DNA of 20,386 nt, taken from positions 11,964-32,349 of the forward strand of contig DHQK01000099.1 of the NCBI GenBank assembly GCA_002411085.1, read 5' to 3'. Of this stretch, positions 1 through 7,329 are shown piece after piece. The notes under the pieces are model-generated. The model was not told the DNA's origin and made no database searches. It saw nothing but the letters and a program-made list of their open reading frames with translations. Position numbers and translations under genes: made by a program. Source of the stretch: Marinilabilia sp. UBA5340 (GTDB lineage: Bacteria > Bacteroidota > Bacteroidia > Bacteroidales > Marinilabiliaceae). Positions within the stretch are counted from its first letter, which is position 1, and each line of letters opens with the position of its first letter.

Positions 1-3000
1 CGTAAGCTGATTGAAAGAGGAATTGTGAAAACAGTGAAGTCGGCTAAGAAAATTGTAGATCGTAAAGATCCTGTTGTATGGGATATCCTGGAGAATGTTT
101 TGAAAGGACACCCTGTTATGTTGAACCGGGCTCCAACACTTCACCGTTTGGGTATTCAGGCTTTTCAGCCTAAGTTGATTGAGGGTAAGGCCATTCAGCT
201 TCACCCGTTGGCATGTTCGGCTTTTAACGCTGACTTTGACGGTGACCAGATGGCTGTTCACCTTCCATTGGGTAATGCCGCTATTCTTGAAGCTCAGATG
301 TTAATGCTGGCCAGTCAGAATATTCTGAACCCGGCCAACGGAGCTCCTATTACGGTTCCTTCGCAGGATATGGTACTTGGACTGTATTACATGACCAAAG
401 CACGTCCGGGTGCCAAAAATGAAGGGTTGGTTTTCTATTCTCCTGAAGAAGCTAAAATTGCTTACAACGAGAAGCAGGTGGAGCTTCATACCAAGGTTAA
501 GGTTAAAACCACGGATCTGAATGAAGCGGGCGAATTGGTTGAAACAATGCTGGATACCACTGTTGGTCGAATTCTTTTTAATGAATTTGTTCCCAAAGAG
601 GTAGGCTATATTAATACCCTGCTGACCAAAAAGGCTTTGAGAGATATTATTGGAAAAGTTCATAAAGTCTGTGGTACTCCCAAAACTGCGAATTTCCTCG
701 ATGATATTAAATCACTTGGTTATCGTCTGGCCTTCGAAGGTGGGCTGTCATTTAACCTCCAGGATGTAATTATTCCTGCCGAAAAGGTTACTTTGGTGGA
801 CGAGGGATATGCAGAAGTTGAAGAGGTGATGAATAACTATAACATGGGATTCATTACCAATAACGAACGATACAATCAGATTATTGATATCTGGACACAC
901 GTAAATGCCCGGTTGACTCAAACACTAATGAATCAGTTGAGTTCTGATAAAGACGGATTTAATTCTGTTTACATGATGCTTGACTCAGGTGCAAGGGGAT
1001 CAAAAGAGCAGATTCGTCAGTTGTCCGGGATGCGTGGTTTGATGGCCAAGCCCCAGAAATCAGGAGCTGAAGGAGGTCAGATTATTGAGAACCCGATTTT
1101 GTCTAACTTTAAGGAAGGACTTTCGGTACTTGAGTACTTTATCTCGACACACGGTGCCCGTAAAGGTCTTGCGGATACAGCTCTTAAAACTGCCGACGCA
1201 GGTTATCTTACCCGTCGTCTGGTCGATGTATCTCAGGATGTTATTATTAACGAGGTTGATTGTGGTACTTTGCGCGGACTGACAGCTTCAGCTATTAAGA
1301 GCAATGAAGAGGTTGTGGCTTCACTTTATGAGCGAATTCTTGGACGTGTTTCTGTTCACGATGTTTATCATCCCAATACCGGCGAGATCATTGTGAAGAG
1401 CGGAGAAGAAATCACTGAAAAAGAAGCTCAGATTATTGAAGATTCTCCCATCGAAAATGTTGAGATTCGTTCCGTGCTTACCTGTGAGTCCAAGAAAGGA
1501 GTTTGTACCAAGTGTTACGGACGTAACCTATCTACTGGTAAGTTGGTGCACAAAGGTGAAGCTGTCGGGGTAATTGCTGCTCAGTCCATTGGTGAGCCTG
1601 GAACACAGTTGACATTGCGTACGTTCCACGTAGGGGGTACCGCTTCCAACGTAACATCCGAAAACAGTATGCTTGCCAAGTACGAAGGTAAGGCTGAATT
1701 TGATGAGCTTAGAACGGTTCCTTATACAACGGAAGAAGGTGTTGAGGTAGATGTGGTAATCGGTCGATTGGCTGAGTTGCGCATTGTGGATAAGAACACC
1801 AATATTTCACTTACAACACAGCCCATACCTTATGGTGCCAAGCTTTATATTAAGAATGGAACCGATCTGAAAAAGGGTGACCTGATTTGTGAATGGGATC
1901 CATTTAATGCCTTGATTATTACAGAAAAGAGTGGTAGTATTTCTTTTGCTAATATGATTGATGGCGTTACCTATAAGGAGGAGTCGGATGAGCAGACAGG
2001 ATATCGCGAGAAAGTTATTATCGAAACTCGTGATAAAACCAAGAACCCTGAATTGCATATTCTGGATTCAAATGGAGATGTGCTTAAGACATATAACCTT
2101 CCAGTAGGAGCTCACATTGCTGTAGATGAAGGTGATGATATCAAGCAAGGAGAAACACTTGCCAAAATCCCAAGAGCAATGGGACGTTCTGGTGACATTA
2201 CAGGTGGTCTGCCACGTGTTACCGAATTGTTTGAGGCTCGTAATCCATCTAATCCTGCAGTGGTATCTGAGATTGATGGAGAGGTTACTTTTGGTAAGAT
2301 CAAACGAGGTAATCGGGAAATTATCGTTACCTCAAAGAATGGTGAGGTGAAGAAGTATCTGGTTCCTCTGTCCAAGCAGATCCTGGTTCAGGAGAATGAC
2401 TATGTGCGTGCAGGTACACCGCTTTCTGATGGTGCTACAACGCCTTCTGATATTCTTGCCATTAAAGGACCTACAGCTGTTCAGGAATACATTGTGAACG
2501 AGGTTCAGGATGTTTACCGTCTTCAGGGTGTGAAAATCAATGACAAGCATTTCGAAATTATTGTGCGTCAGATGATGCGCAAAGTGGAAATTGCTGATGC
2601 CGGTGATACGCGCTTCCTTGAACGTCAGATCGTGGATAAAATCGAATTCATGGAAGAAAACGATGAGATCTGGGGTAAGAAAGTTGTTGTGGATGCTGGA
2701 GATTCCAACACATTGAAGCCAGGGCAAATTGTTAATGCACGTCGCTTGAGAGATGAAAATTCTCAGTTGAAGCGTAAAGACCTTAAGCTGGTTCAAACAC
2801 GCGATGCCGTTCCTGCTACGTCTGGTCAGGTGTTGCAGGGTATTACCCGTGCAGCCTTGCAGACGAAGAGCTTTATGTCTGCTGCCTCGTTCCAGGAAAC
2901 CACTAAGGTGTTGAATGAAGCTGCAATCCAGGGTAAAATTGATAAGTTGGACGGTCTTAAAGAAAACGTTATTTGCGGACATCTCATTCCTGCCGGTACA

Positions 3001-3096
3001 GGTTTGCGTTCTTATGACAAGATTATTGTTGGTTCTCAGGAAGAATACGATAAACTCGTTACCAAGCGTGAATCAGAGGCAGTGAAAGAAGACTAA
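1..3096 (+). CDS. rpoC: DNA-directed RNA polymerase subunit beta' (3' part)
   Basis: Partial gene; the frame is open from base 1, so the true start lies upstream (the GTG at 25 is internal). About 1,031 C-terminal residues remain of a protein usually near 1,400 in this phylum. The catalytic Mg-binding loop NADFDGDQMAVHLPL is encoded near 226-270. The bridge-helix and trigger-loop region is encoded near 1030-1250, with MRGLMAKP, FISTHGARKGLADTALKTA and YLTRRLVDV. The second zinc site is visible as a Cys in DCGTLRGL plus the cluster CESKKGVCTKCYG near 1480-1530. The C-terminal IAAQSIGEPGTQLTLRTFH and SFMSAASFQET motifs are intact. It forms the active centre of core RNA polymerase with RpoB, which is expected just upstream. 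Identification is essentially certain. Confidence 0.99.
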   Translation, partial: RKLIERGIVKTVKSAKKIVDRKDPVVWDILENVLKGHPVMLNRAPTLHRLGIQAFQPKLIEGKAIQLHPLACSAFNADFDGDQMAVHLPLGNAAILEAQMLMLASQNILNPANGAPITVPSQDMVLGLYYMTKARPGAKNEGLVFYSPEEAKIAYNEKQVELHTKVKVKTTDLNEAGELVETMLDTTVGRILFNEFVPKEVGYINTLLTKKALRDIIGKVHKVCGTPKTANFLDDIKSLGYRLAFEGGLSFNLQDVIIPAEKVTLVDEGYAEVEEVMNNYNMGFITNNERYNQIIDIWTHVNARLTQTLMNQLSSDKDGFNSVYMMLDSGARGSKEQIRQLSGMRGLMAKPQKSGAEGGQIIENPILSNFKEGLSVLEYFISTHGARKGLADTALKTADAGYLTRRLVDVSQDVIINEVDCGTLRGLTASAIKSNEEVVASLYERILGRVSVHDVYHPNTGEIIVKSGEEITEKEAQIIEDSPIENVEIRSVLTCESKKGVCTKCYGRNLSTGKLVHKGEAVGVIAAQSIGEPGTQLTLRTFHVGGTASNVTSENSMLAKYEGKAEFDELRTVPYTTEEGVEVDVVIGRLAELRIVDKNTNISLTTQPIPYGAKLYIKNGTDLKKGDLICEWDPFNALIITEKSGSISFANMIDGVTYKEESDEQTGYREKVIIETRDKTKNPELHILDSNGDVLKTYNLPVGAHIAVDEGDDIKQGETLAKIPRAMGRSGDITGGLPRVTELFEARNPSNPAVVSEIDGEVTFGKIKRGNREIIVTSKNGEVKKYLVPLSKQILVQENDYVRAGTPLSDGATTPSDILAIKGPTAVQEYIVNEVQDVYRLQGVKINDKHFEIIVRQMMRKVEIADAGDTRFLERQIVDKIEFMEENDEIWGKKVVVDAGDSNTLKPGQIVNARRLRDENSQLKRKDLKLVQTRDAVPATSGQVLQGITRAALQTKSFMSAASFQETTKVLNEAAIQGKIDKLDGLKENVICGHLIPAGTGLRSYDKIIVGSQEEYDKLVTKRESEAVKED

Positions 3097-3133
3097 TAAA
3101 TGAGTTCCTGATTTTCAGGAATTACTAATACAA

Positions 3134-3174
3134 AAAAAGCGCGACTCCACATCCCGGAGTTGCGCTTTTGTTTT
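3134..3174 (+). terminator. Rho-independent terminator after rpoC
   Basis: An A-run leads into a stem in which GCGCGACTCC pairs with GGAGTTGCGC (one G-U pair) around a loop of about 7 nt, followed by TTTTG and TTTTG. It sits about 40 bp after the rpoC stop and separates the rpoBC operon from the DUF3467 gene. The A-run before and T-run after the stem mean it could also work in the opposite direction. Confidence 0.85.
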
Positions 3175-3192
3175 GTTTGCGGATACCTAATA

Positions 3193-3223
3193 ATTGAATT
3201 TTGGTCTAATTTCAATACCTTTA
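3193..3223 (+). promoter_or_regulatory. Candidate Bacteroidota-type promoter for the DUF3467 gene
   Basis: ATTG at 3193-3196 is followed by a 19-nt spacer and TACCTTTA at 3216-3223. This is close to the Bacteroidota sigma consensus (TTTG near -33, TAnnTTTG near -7), with one mismatch in each box. It lies 25 nt before the start codon and after the rpoC terminator, so a promoter is expected here. Short motifs in AT-rich DNA are weak evidence. Confidence 0.4.
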
Positions 3224-3248
3224 CTCATCAATACTAAAGATTAACAAA

Positions 3249-3578
3249 ATGGATGATCAGAACAATAAAAAAGGACAAGTGAAAATCGAATTGAATCAGG
3301 AAGTGGCACAGGGCATTTACTCTAACCTTGCTATCATTAGCCATTCTCCTTCAGAGTTTGTAATTGATTTTGCGAGGGTAATGCCTGGAGTGCCCAAAGC
3401 ATCTGTTAAGTCGCGGGTAGTTTTGACACCTGAACATGCCAAACGATTGCTTCATGCATTGAAGGAAAATATTTCCCGTTTTGAAGAGATGCATGGTCCC
3501 ATCAAAAATATTGGAGCGCCAAATGATCATGGCGGTGGATTTCCGCCCATGAATTTTGGCCCTGCCGGGCAGGCTTGA
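3249..3578 (+). CDS. DUF3467 family small protein
   Basis: This 109-residue protein matches the DUF3467 family as I recognise it: a charged N-terminus, a core of the form IYSNLAIISHSPSEFVIDFA, then RVVLTPEHAKRLLHALKENI, and a Gly/Pro-rich tail. There is no signal peptide, membrane segment or cysteine, so it is probably cytoplasmic. The family's function is unknown. It is commonly found downstream of rpoC in Bacteroidota, which fits here, although the terminator between them suggests separate transcription. The ATG start follows AT-rich sequence without a Shine-Dalgarno, as is common in this phylum. Confidence 0.85.
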   Translation: MDDQNNKKGQVKIELNQEVAQGIYSNLAIISHSPSEFVIDFARVMPGVPKASVKSRVVLTPEHAKRLLHALKENISRFEEMHGPIKNIGAPNDHGGGFPPMNFGPAGQA

Positions 3579-3626
3579 TTTTAGCTTCGATTTAGGTTCA
3601 AATGCTTAATTATTGGATTTGTGAAT

Positions 3627-4799
3627 ATGCTACGGTTGCTCATTTCTGTATTCTTTGTTACTGCACTTTCACCCCTTTTAGGGCAAGAGGTTGGCAGTGA
3701 GAATTTTCGGCTTGGACTGGAACGGAAAGATCATTGGCTTCCTCTGCTGCAAGACAAAAAGATTGGAGTCCTGGTCAACCATACTTCACGAACAGGAGAG
3801 GGGCACCTTGTGGATATAATGTTGGAAAATGGTATTGATATTCGAAGAATATTTGCCCCGGAACATGGTTTTAGAGGAGATGTTGATGCCGGAGAACTTG
3901 TTGCAGATGGTGTAGATCCTGATACCGGAATTCCTGTGATTTCTCTATATCAGGATAGTCGAAAGCCCCGGGAAGAGGATATTCGGGATCTTGATGTTGT
4001 TGTTTTTGATATTCAGGATGTTGGTGTTCGTTTTTTTACTTACATTTCCACTATGCACTACATGATGGAAGCCTGTGCCCAAAATAATGTTCAATTTGTT
4101 GTTTTAGACAGGCCCAATCCTAATGGTGATTATATTGACGGGCCTGTTTTAAATCCCGGATTTAGATCATTTGTAGGCATGCATCCCATCCCGGTAGTTC
4201 ATGGCCTGACAGTGGGTGAGTTGGCTAAAATGATCAATGGAGAAGGCTGGTTAATGGATAGCCTTAAGTGCCGCCTCACCGTTGTCCCTATGGAAGAATA
4301 TACCCATAGTATGTACTATGAACCTCCCATAAAACCGTCTCCCAACTTACCCAATATGCTGTCGGTAAGACTGTATCCTTCCCTGTGTCTTTTTGAAGCC
4401 ACGGTTATGAGTGTGGGGCGGGGAACCAACTTCCCGTTTCAAGTAGTTGGAGCCCCTGATCCGGTTTATGGCAGTTTTACATTTACTCCCCGTAGCATTC
4501 CCGGCATGGACTCCCAACCAAAATATGAAGGAGAAGTTTGTTATGGGCTGGATTATCGAGGATTGCAGCCAGATGCTCAGTGCTTTTCACTTAGACCAAT
4601 ACTCGACTTTTATCAAAAATCAAAAGAAAAGGAACAGTTTATTTCCCGGCCCGTCTGGCTTAATCTTTTAATTGGAAATGATCGATTTGTAAACAAAATA
4701 AAGGATGGTTGGACCGAAGCGGCAATAAAGAGTTCCTGGATAGAGGAACTAGAAGAATATGAGGTTACCCGCGGGAAATACCTGTTGTATCCTATTTAG
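3627..4799 (+). CDS. namZ: Secreted DUF1343 protein, NamZ-type exo-beta-N-acetylmuramidase
   Basis: About 390 residues. The N-terminus MLRLLISVFFVTALSPLLGQ is a signal peptide, so the product is exported to the periplasm or beyond. The mature part carries hallmarks of the DUF1343/YbbC family (GH171, NamZ): GVLVNHTSRT, FAPEHGFRGDVDAGE, SLYQDSRKP, VVFDIQDVGVRFFTYISTM, DRPNPNG, PVVHGLTVGELAKMIN, PSPNLPN and SVGRGTNFPFQVVGAP. NamZ of Bacillus releases terminal MurNAc from peptidoglycan fragments, so a wall-recycling role is inferred here. An in-frame GTG at 3621 would add two residues; the ATG at 3627 was chosen because it places the positive charge at the head of the signal peptide. Length is normal for the family. 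Confidence 0.85.
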   Translation: MLRLLISVFFVTALSPLLGQEVGSENFRLGLERKDHWLPLLQDKKIGVLVNHTSRTGEGHLVDIMLENGIDIRRIFAPEHGFRGDVDAGELVADGVDPDTGIPVISLYQDSRKPREEDIRDLDVVVFDIQDVGVRFFTYISTMHYMMEACAQNNVQFVVLDRPNPNGDYIDGPVLNPGFRSFVGMHPIPVVHGLTVGELAKMINGEGWLMDSLKCRLTVVPMEEYTHSMYYEPPIKPSPNLPNMLSVRLYPSLCLFEATVMSVGRGTNFPFQVVGAPDPVYGSFTFTPRSIPGMDSQPKYEGEVCYGLDYRGLQPDAQCFSLRPILDFYQKSKEKEQFISRPVWLNLLIGNDRFVNKIKDGWTEAAIKSSWIEELEEYEVTRGKYLLYPI

Positions 4800-4814
4800 G
4801 TTGAGGAAATGAAA

Positions 4815-4846
4815 AAGAGGTGTCCGGTTAATATGGGACACCTCTT
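4815..4846. terminator. Bidirectional hairpin between convergent genes
   Basis: An 11-bp perfect stem (AAGAGGTGTCC paired with GGACACCTCTT) around a 10-nt loop sits in the 63-bp gap between two convergent genes. Read on the minus strand, the stem is followed by a run of five T, giving a good intrinsic terminator for the DUF4136 gene. On the plus strand the T-tract is short (TTGT), so termination of the namZ transcript may be weaker. Confidence 0.8.
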
Positions 4847-4862
4847 GTAGCAATCTATCATT

Positions 4863-5477
4863 CTACTGGTTGTAAGCCGTATAGTTATACTTATCAAAAA
4901 TCATTTCTACGGCCTGGTCAATCCTTTCTTTTTCCGGATCCAAAATATTTTTATCATCGATTATACCTGAAGAATAGCCCTGCCAAACCATTTCTTGCTT
5001 TTCCAGATCAACCATTTGAATGATCAGACTTCCTTTGTCGAGTTGATAGGTTTTGGCATCTCCTGGTTCTCTTACTTCAGCTGATGGTTGTATTCCAATT
5101 GCCTTTTTTCTCATTTCCATAGGCCCCCAATAGTTCTCATCAGCAAAGTTATCGGTCCATCCCAGAAGTTCAGTAGATTCAGCAAATACACGAAAGTTAA
5201 CCAAAATATCTGCATTTTCATTCTCTGTGTATTCATATCCCAGGGCTTCTAATTCTTCTTCTACTTCTTCTCTGGTAACAATTTTTAGTAATTCACTGTC
5301 CCAAAAGAACGCATCGTCAGAAGCCTTTTCGATATGATCGGCAAAAGTAAACGTTTTGTAATCATCAAACTCTGCTACTTCTAAGTTTTTATCTGTAGCA
5401 ACAGTAATTTGTGTTTGTACATTTGCGAATCCAAATAAAAAAATAAATACGGTAAGTAGTGCTTTCAAATTTTTCAT
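4863..5477 (-). CDS. Secreted DUF4136 family protein
   Basis: 204 residues from the ATG at 5477. The N-terminus MKNLKALLTVFIFLFGFANV is a clear signal peptide without a lipobox cysteine. That is why this start was chosen over an in-frame ATG 57 bp upstream, which would bury the signal peptide behind 19 polar residues. The mature region resembles DUF4136: a beta-strand start, VAEFDDYKTFTFADH, then EEVEEELEALGYEYTENENADILVNFRVFAE, and a late DLEKQEMVWQGYSSG strand. Family members are small envelope proteins of unknown function, often lipoproteins. It stands alone on the minus strand, convergent with namZ. Confidence 0.75.
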   Translation of the reverse strand: MKNLKALLTVFIFLFGFANVQTQITVATDKNLEVAEFDDYKTFTFADHIEKASDDAFFWDSELLKIVTREEVEEELEALGYEYTENENADILVNFRVFAESTELLGWTDNFADENYWGPMEMRKKAIGIQPSAEVREPGDAKTYQLDKGSLIIQMVDLEKQEMVWQGYSSGIIDDKNILDPEKERIDQAVEMIFDKYNYTAYNQ

Positions 5478-5872
5478 AATGAAATAATTTTTGGGTTCTA
5501 CAATTTTTTCCTCGTTGTTTGTAAGACCCAACATATTGATTTTGATATTGTTTGTTCGGATTGTTGAGGCAAAAATGGCTTTTTCTTTCCGGGTTTTAAT
5601 TTTATTTGTTCATAATGTTCCTTAACCCCAGTAAATATCCTGTATTGAGCAATGCATGATTTTTAAGTGAAATAAGTAGTTGTTTGTAAAAATAGTAATG
5701 ATTTAATAATGAATGAATTCAGTAATTATTGGTGCTGCTGCCGATCCATAATTTTTCGTGAGCGGGCAAACAGTCCGGAGAGATTAGGTATGCAGCTATT
5801 GTTCAAATCCCTTGAACGTATTGATAAAATGGATTTATTTTGATAAATAAAAGCAGAGAGGTGAATGCGAGG
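5478..5872. other. Long AT-rich intergenic stretch, mostly without recognisable features
   Basis: 395 bp separate two minus-strand genes. The part nearest 5478 should hold the promoter and leader of the DUF4136 gene, but no convincing -33/-7 pair was found. A 17-bp inverted repeat GTTCAA-ATCCC-TTGAAC lies at 5801-5817, without the T-tract of a terminator. A 44-codon plus-strand frame at 5709-5843 is listed separately. No tRNA, repeat array or mobile-element end was found. Confidence 0.6.
5709..5843 (+). CDS. Possible 44-residue small protein
   Basis: A short plus-strand frame starts at ATG 5709 and ends at TGA 5841-5843. It contains a CCC tripeptide near residue 9 and a charged helical tail ending in SLERIDKMDLF. 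Its central part, from about 5730 to 5820, is more GC-rich than the very AT-rich flanks, which is the only compositional hint of coding. There is no Shine-Dalgarno, no recognised family and no signal peptide. It may equally be a decayed gene fragment or chance. Confidence 0.2.
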   Translation: MNEFSNYWCCCRSIIFRERANSPERLGMQLLFKSLERIDKMDLF

Positions 5873-6580
5873 TCAGAAACTGTTTAAATTCGTTTTTTGT
5901 ATATGTGGGTACGGATTTGCGTGGGTTTCGTGTTCTTCAGTTTGTTCTTTTAGAAAGTAAAAGGCTCCGTTCTCTGTAAGGTTTATGTCAATGATGCCAA
6001 GAACAATCAGGTTTACCAGAATCTTTTCGGCTTTATTTCTCGAGATCGATGCAATGCGGGAAAATTTGGAGTGAGTAATACAATTCTCTTTATTATTGAG
6101 CCAGGTAAGAAGTTTTTGTTCGGGTTCTTTCAGCTGGAAAAAGGTTCCTCGGTTTTTCTTTTGTCTGAGCCAAACTTTGAGAAGTATACGATTGGCCAAA
6201 AGGTTTTGGTCTTTCACCCTGACATATACTTTGTATTTGCCATCTTTTGCCGGTGCCTTATGAGGTTTTTTGTCACTTTTGGGAACAATGATTTCCACAA
6301 CAGTTTTGCCATCAAAATCGTGCTCACGAGGTTCGAAAGCGACGGGTGGCCGGCAATATCTTTTGGCTGCGGCATCTACCATGTAAAATTCTTCATCGGA
6401 AGAAACTCCTGCTACCCTGCCATTGTCTTTGACGCCTACCAGTAATCGTCCACCCTCGGTATTTGCAAATGCTGCCAGTGAGCGTGCAATTTTTCGGCTG
6501 TCATTGATGGCAAATTTAAAATCCTGCTGCAGGTGCTCACCTTCTGCTATCAAACTTTTCAAATAACTCTTCACTTTCAC
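5873..6580 (-). CDS. AlbA_2/Schlafen-type putative ATP-binding protein with C-terminal winged helix
   Basis: 235 residues. Residues 12-60 show the AlbA_2 (divergent AAA_4, Schlafen-like) signature: EGEHLQQDFKFAI, then RKIARSLAAFANTEGGRLLVGVKDNGRVAGV. Residues about 100-135 complete the domain. Residues about 150-215 look like a winged helix (EQKLLTWLNNKENCITHSKF, then ISRNKAEKILVNLIVLGII). This pairing occurs in predicted transcriptional regulators and stress-linked proteins; the target is unknown. The only in-frame start is GTG at 6580 (an ATG three bases further up reads out of frame into a stop), and there is no clear ribosome site. It is divergent from the hydrogenase operon across 200 bp, so a regulatory link is possible but unproven. 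Confidence 0.75.
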   Translation of the reverse strand: MKVKSYLKSLIAEGEHLQQDFKFAINDSRKIARSLAAFANTEGGRLLVGVKDNGRVAGVSSDEEFYMVDAAAKRYCRPPVAFEPREHDFDGKTVVEIIVPKSDKKPHKAPAKDGKYKVYVRVKDQNLLANRILLKVWLRQKKNRGTFFQLKEPEQKLLTWLNNKENCITHSKFSRIASISRNKAEKILVNLIVLGIIDINLTENGAFYFLKEQTEEHETHANPYPHIQKTNLNSF

Positions 6581-6780
6581 ACCATTTTATGTTACAAATT
6601 TCGGGAAAATAAAGGGGATTAGAAAATATAACCGTGACTTCTTAAATCGGTATTTAGAGATGATAAAAATTAGAGCTTGAGTTGCAAATATGACAAAAGT
6701 CATAGTAAATGTATTTTTATAGCTTGAAATTTAATAAAGAAAAAAATCTTCAATTTAATATTTAATTAAAAATCAGCGCT
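6581..6780. promoter_or_regulatory. Divergent promoter region of the hydrogenase operon
   Basis: This 200-bp AT-rich spacer lies between the divergent AlbA_2 gene and hydC, so it must hold the promoter of the hydCBA operon. TATTTTTA at 6712-6719 is a one-mismatch match to the Bacteroidota -7 box. No clean -33 box lies at the expected distance; instead the palindrome at 6689-6704 occupies that position. The 60 bp before the start codon are almost pure A/T with no Shine-Dalgarno. Confidence 0.5.
6689..6704. promoter_or_regulatory. Palindromic operator candidate upstream of hydC
   Basis: TATGAC-AAAA-GTCATA is a perfect inverted repeat with 6-bp arms and a 4-bp spacer, about 80 bp before the hydC start codon. 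The geometry (TGAC-N4-GTCA core) resembles operators of Crp/Fnr-family regulators, which would suit control of an anaerobic operon. The regulator is not in the window. Its overlap with the expected -33 region allows either repression or activation. Confidence 0.45.
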
Positions 6781-7263
6781 ATGCCTCATTCTGTGGATTA
6801 CATAAAAAGACTGGCAGACAAACATGGACGCGGACTCGAGAGCTTACTTCCTATTTTGGAAAATGTGTATCTGGATCGCCATATTATTTCGGAGGATGCT
6901 ATGGTTGAAATTGCCCGGGAGTTGGATGTCTCGGCAGCCAAAGTGTTTGGAACAGCCACTTTTTACTCTTTTCTGGAAACCGAAAAATGTGGGAAATATG
7001 TCATTAGAGTTTGTAAAACCATTACCTGCATGATGCATGGAAAAAACCAAATCATTAAAGAAATTGAAGAGCTTTTAAAGATAAAATTAGGAGAAACTAC
7101 ACCGGATGGTCTTTTTACTCTTAAAGAAACCAATTGTCTGGGACATTGTCATAAAGGGCCGGCAATGTTGATTAATGATACTCCGTATACCGAGTTGACT
7201 CCCGAAAAGGTCAGGGAGATTATCAATCAGTACCGGGTGACTGCACAGAAATCAGCCTCTTAG
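6781..7263 (+). CDS. hydC: HydC: NuoE-like [2Fe-2S] subunit of [FeFe]-hydrogenase
   Basis: 160 residues, the usual size for NuoE/HydC. An N-terminal helical region (ESLLPILENVYLDRHIISEDAMVEIARELDVS) precedes a thioredoxin-fold [2Fe-2S] domain. The four ligands are Cys78 and Cys83 (C-x4-C), then Cys119 and Cys123 (C-x3-C in NCLGHCHKGPAM). In NADH-linked hydrogenases this subunit sits beside HydB and carries a cluster near the FMN. It is the first gene of a three-gene operon: 66 bp to hydB, then 26 bp to hydA. Gene order and content match trimeric group A hydrogenases rather than complex I, because hydA replaces NuoG. Confidence 0.9.
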   Translation: MPHSVDYIKRLADKHGRGLESLLPILENVYLDRHIISEDAMVEIARELDVSAAKVFGTATFYSFLETEKCGKYVIRVCKTITCMMHGKNQIIKEIEELLKIKLGETTPDGLFTLKETNCLGHCHKGPAMLINDTPYTELTPEKVREIINQYRVTAQKSAS

Positions 7264-7329
7264 TTGTTGTCTCGTGTTGGTAAATGGAGTGGCTTCTCAT
7301 GAAATTGCAATATTTGAAAAATCCAAACT

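Noticed and set aside
2332..2982. A 216-codon minus-strand open frame
   Set aside because: It lies wholly inside the strongly conserved C-terminal part of rpoC, has no family signature or ribosome site, and is best explained as an antisense shadow of rpoC codon use.
5478..5534. Longer start for the DUF4136 protein
   Set aside because: It would place 19 polar residues before a clear signal peptide, which would not function internally.
5801..5817. GTTCAAATCCC, resembling a tRNA T-loop, possibly a tRNA remnant or attachment site
   Set aside because: The flanking bases do not form a T-stem, and no acceptor, D or anticodon arms are found on either side. It is better described as a simple inverted repeat.
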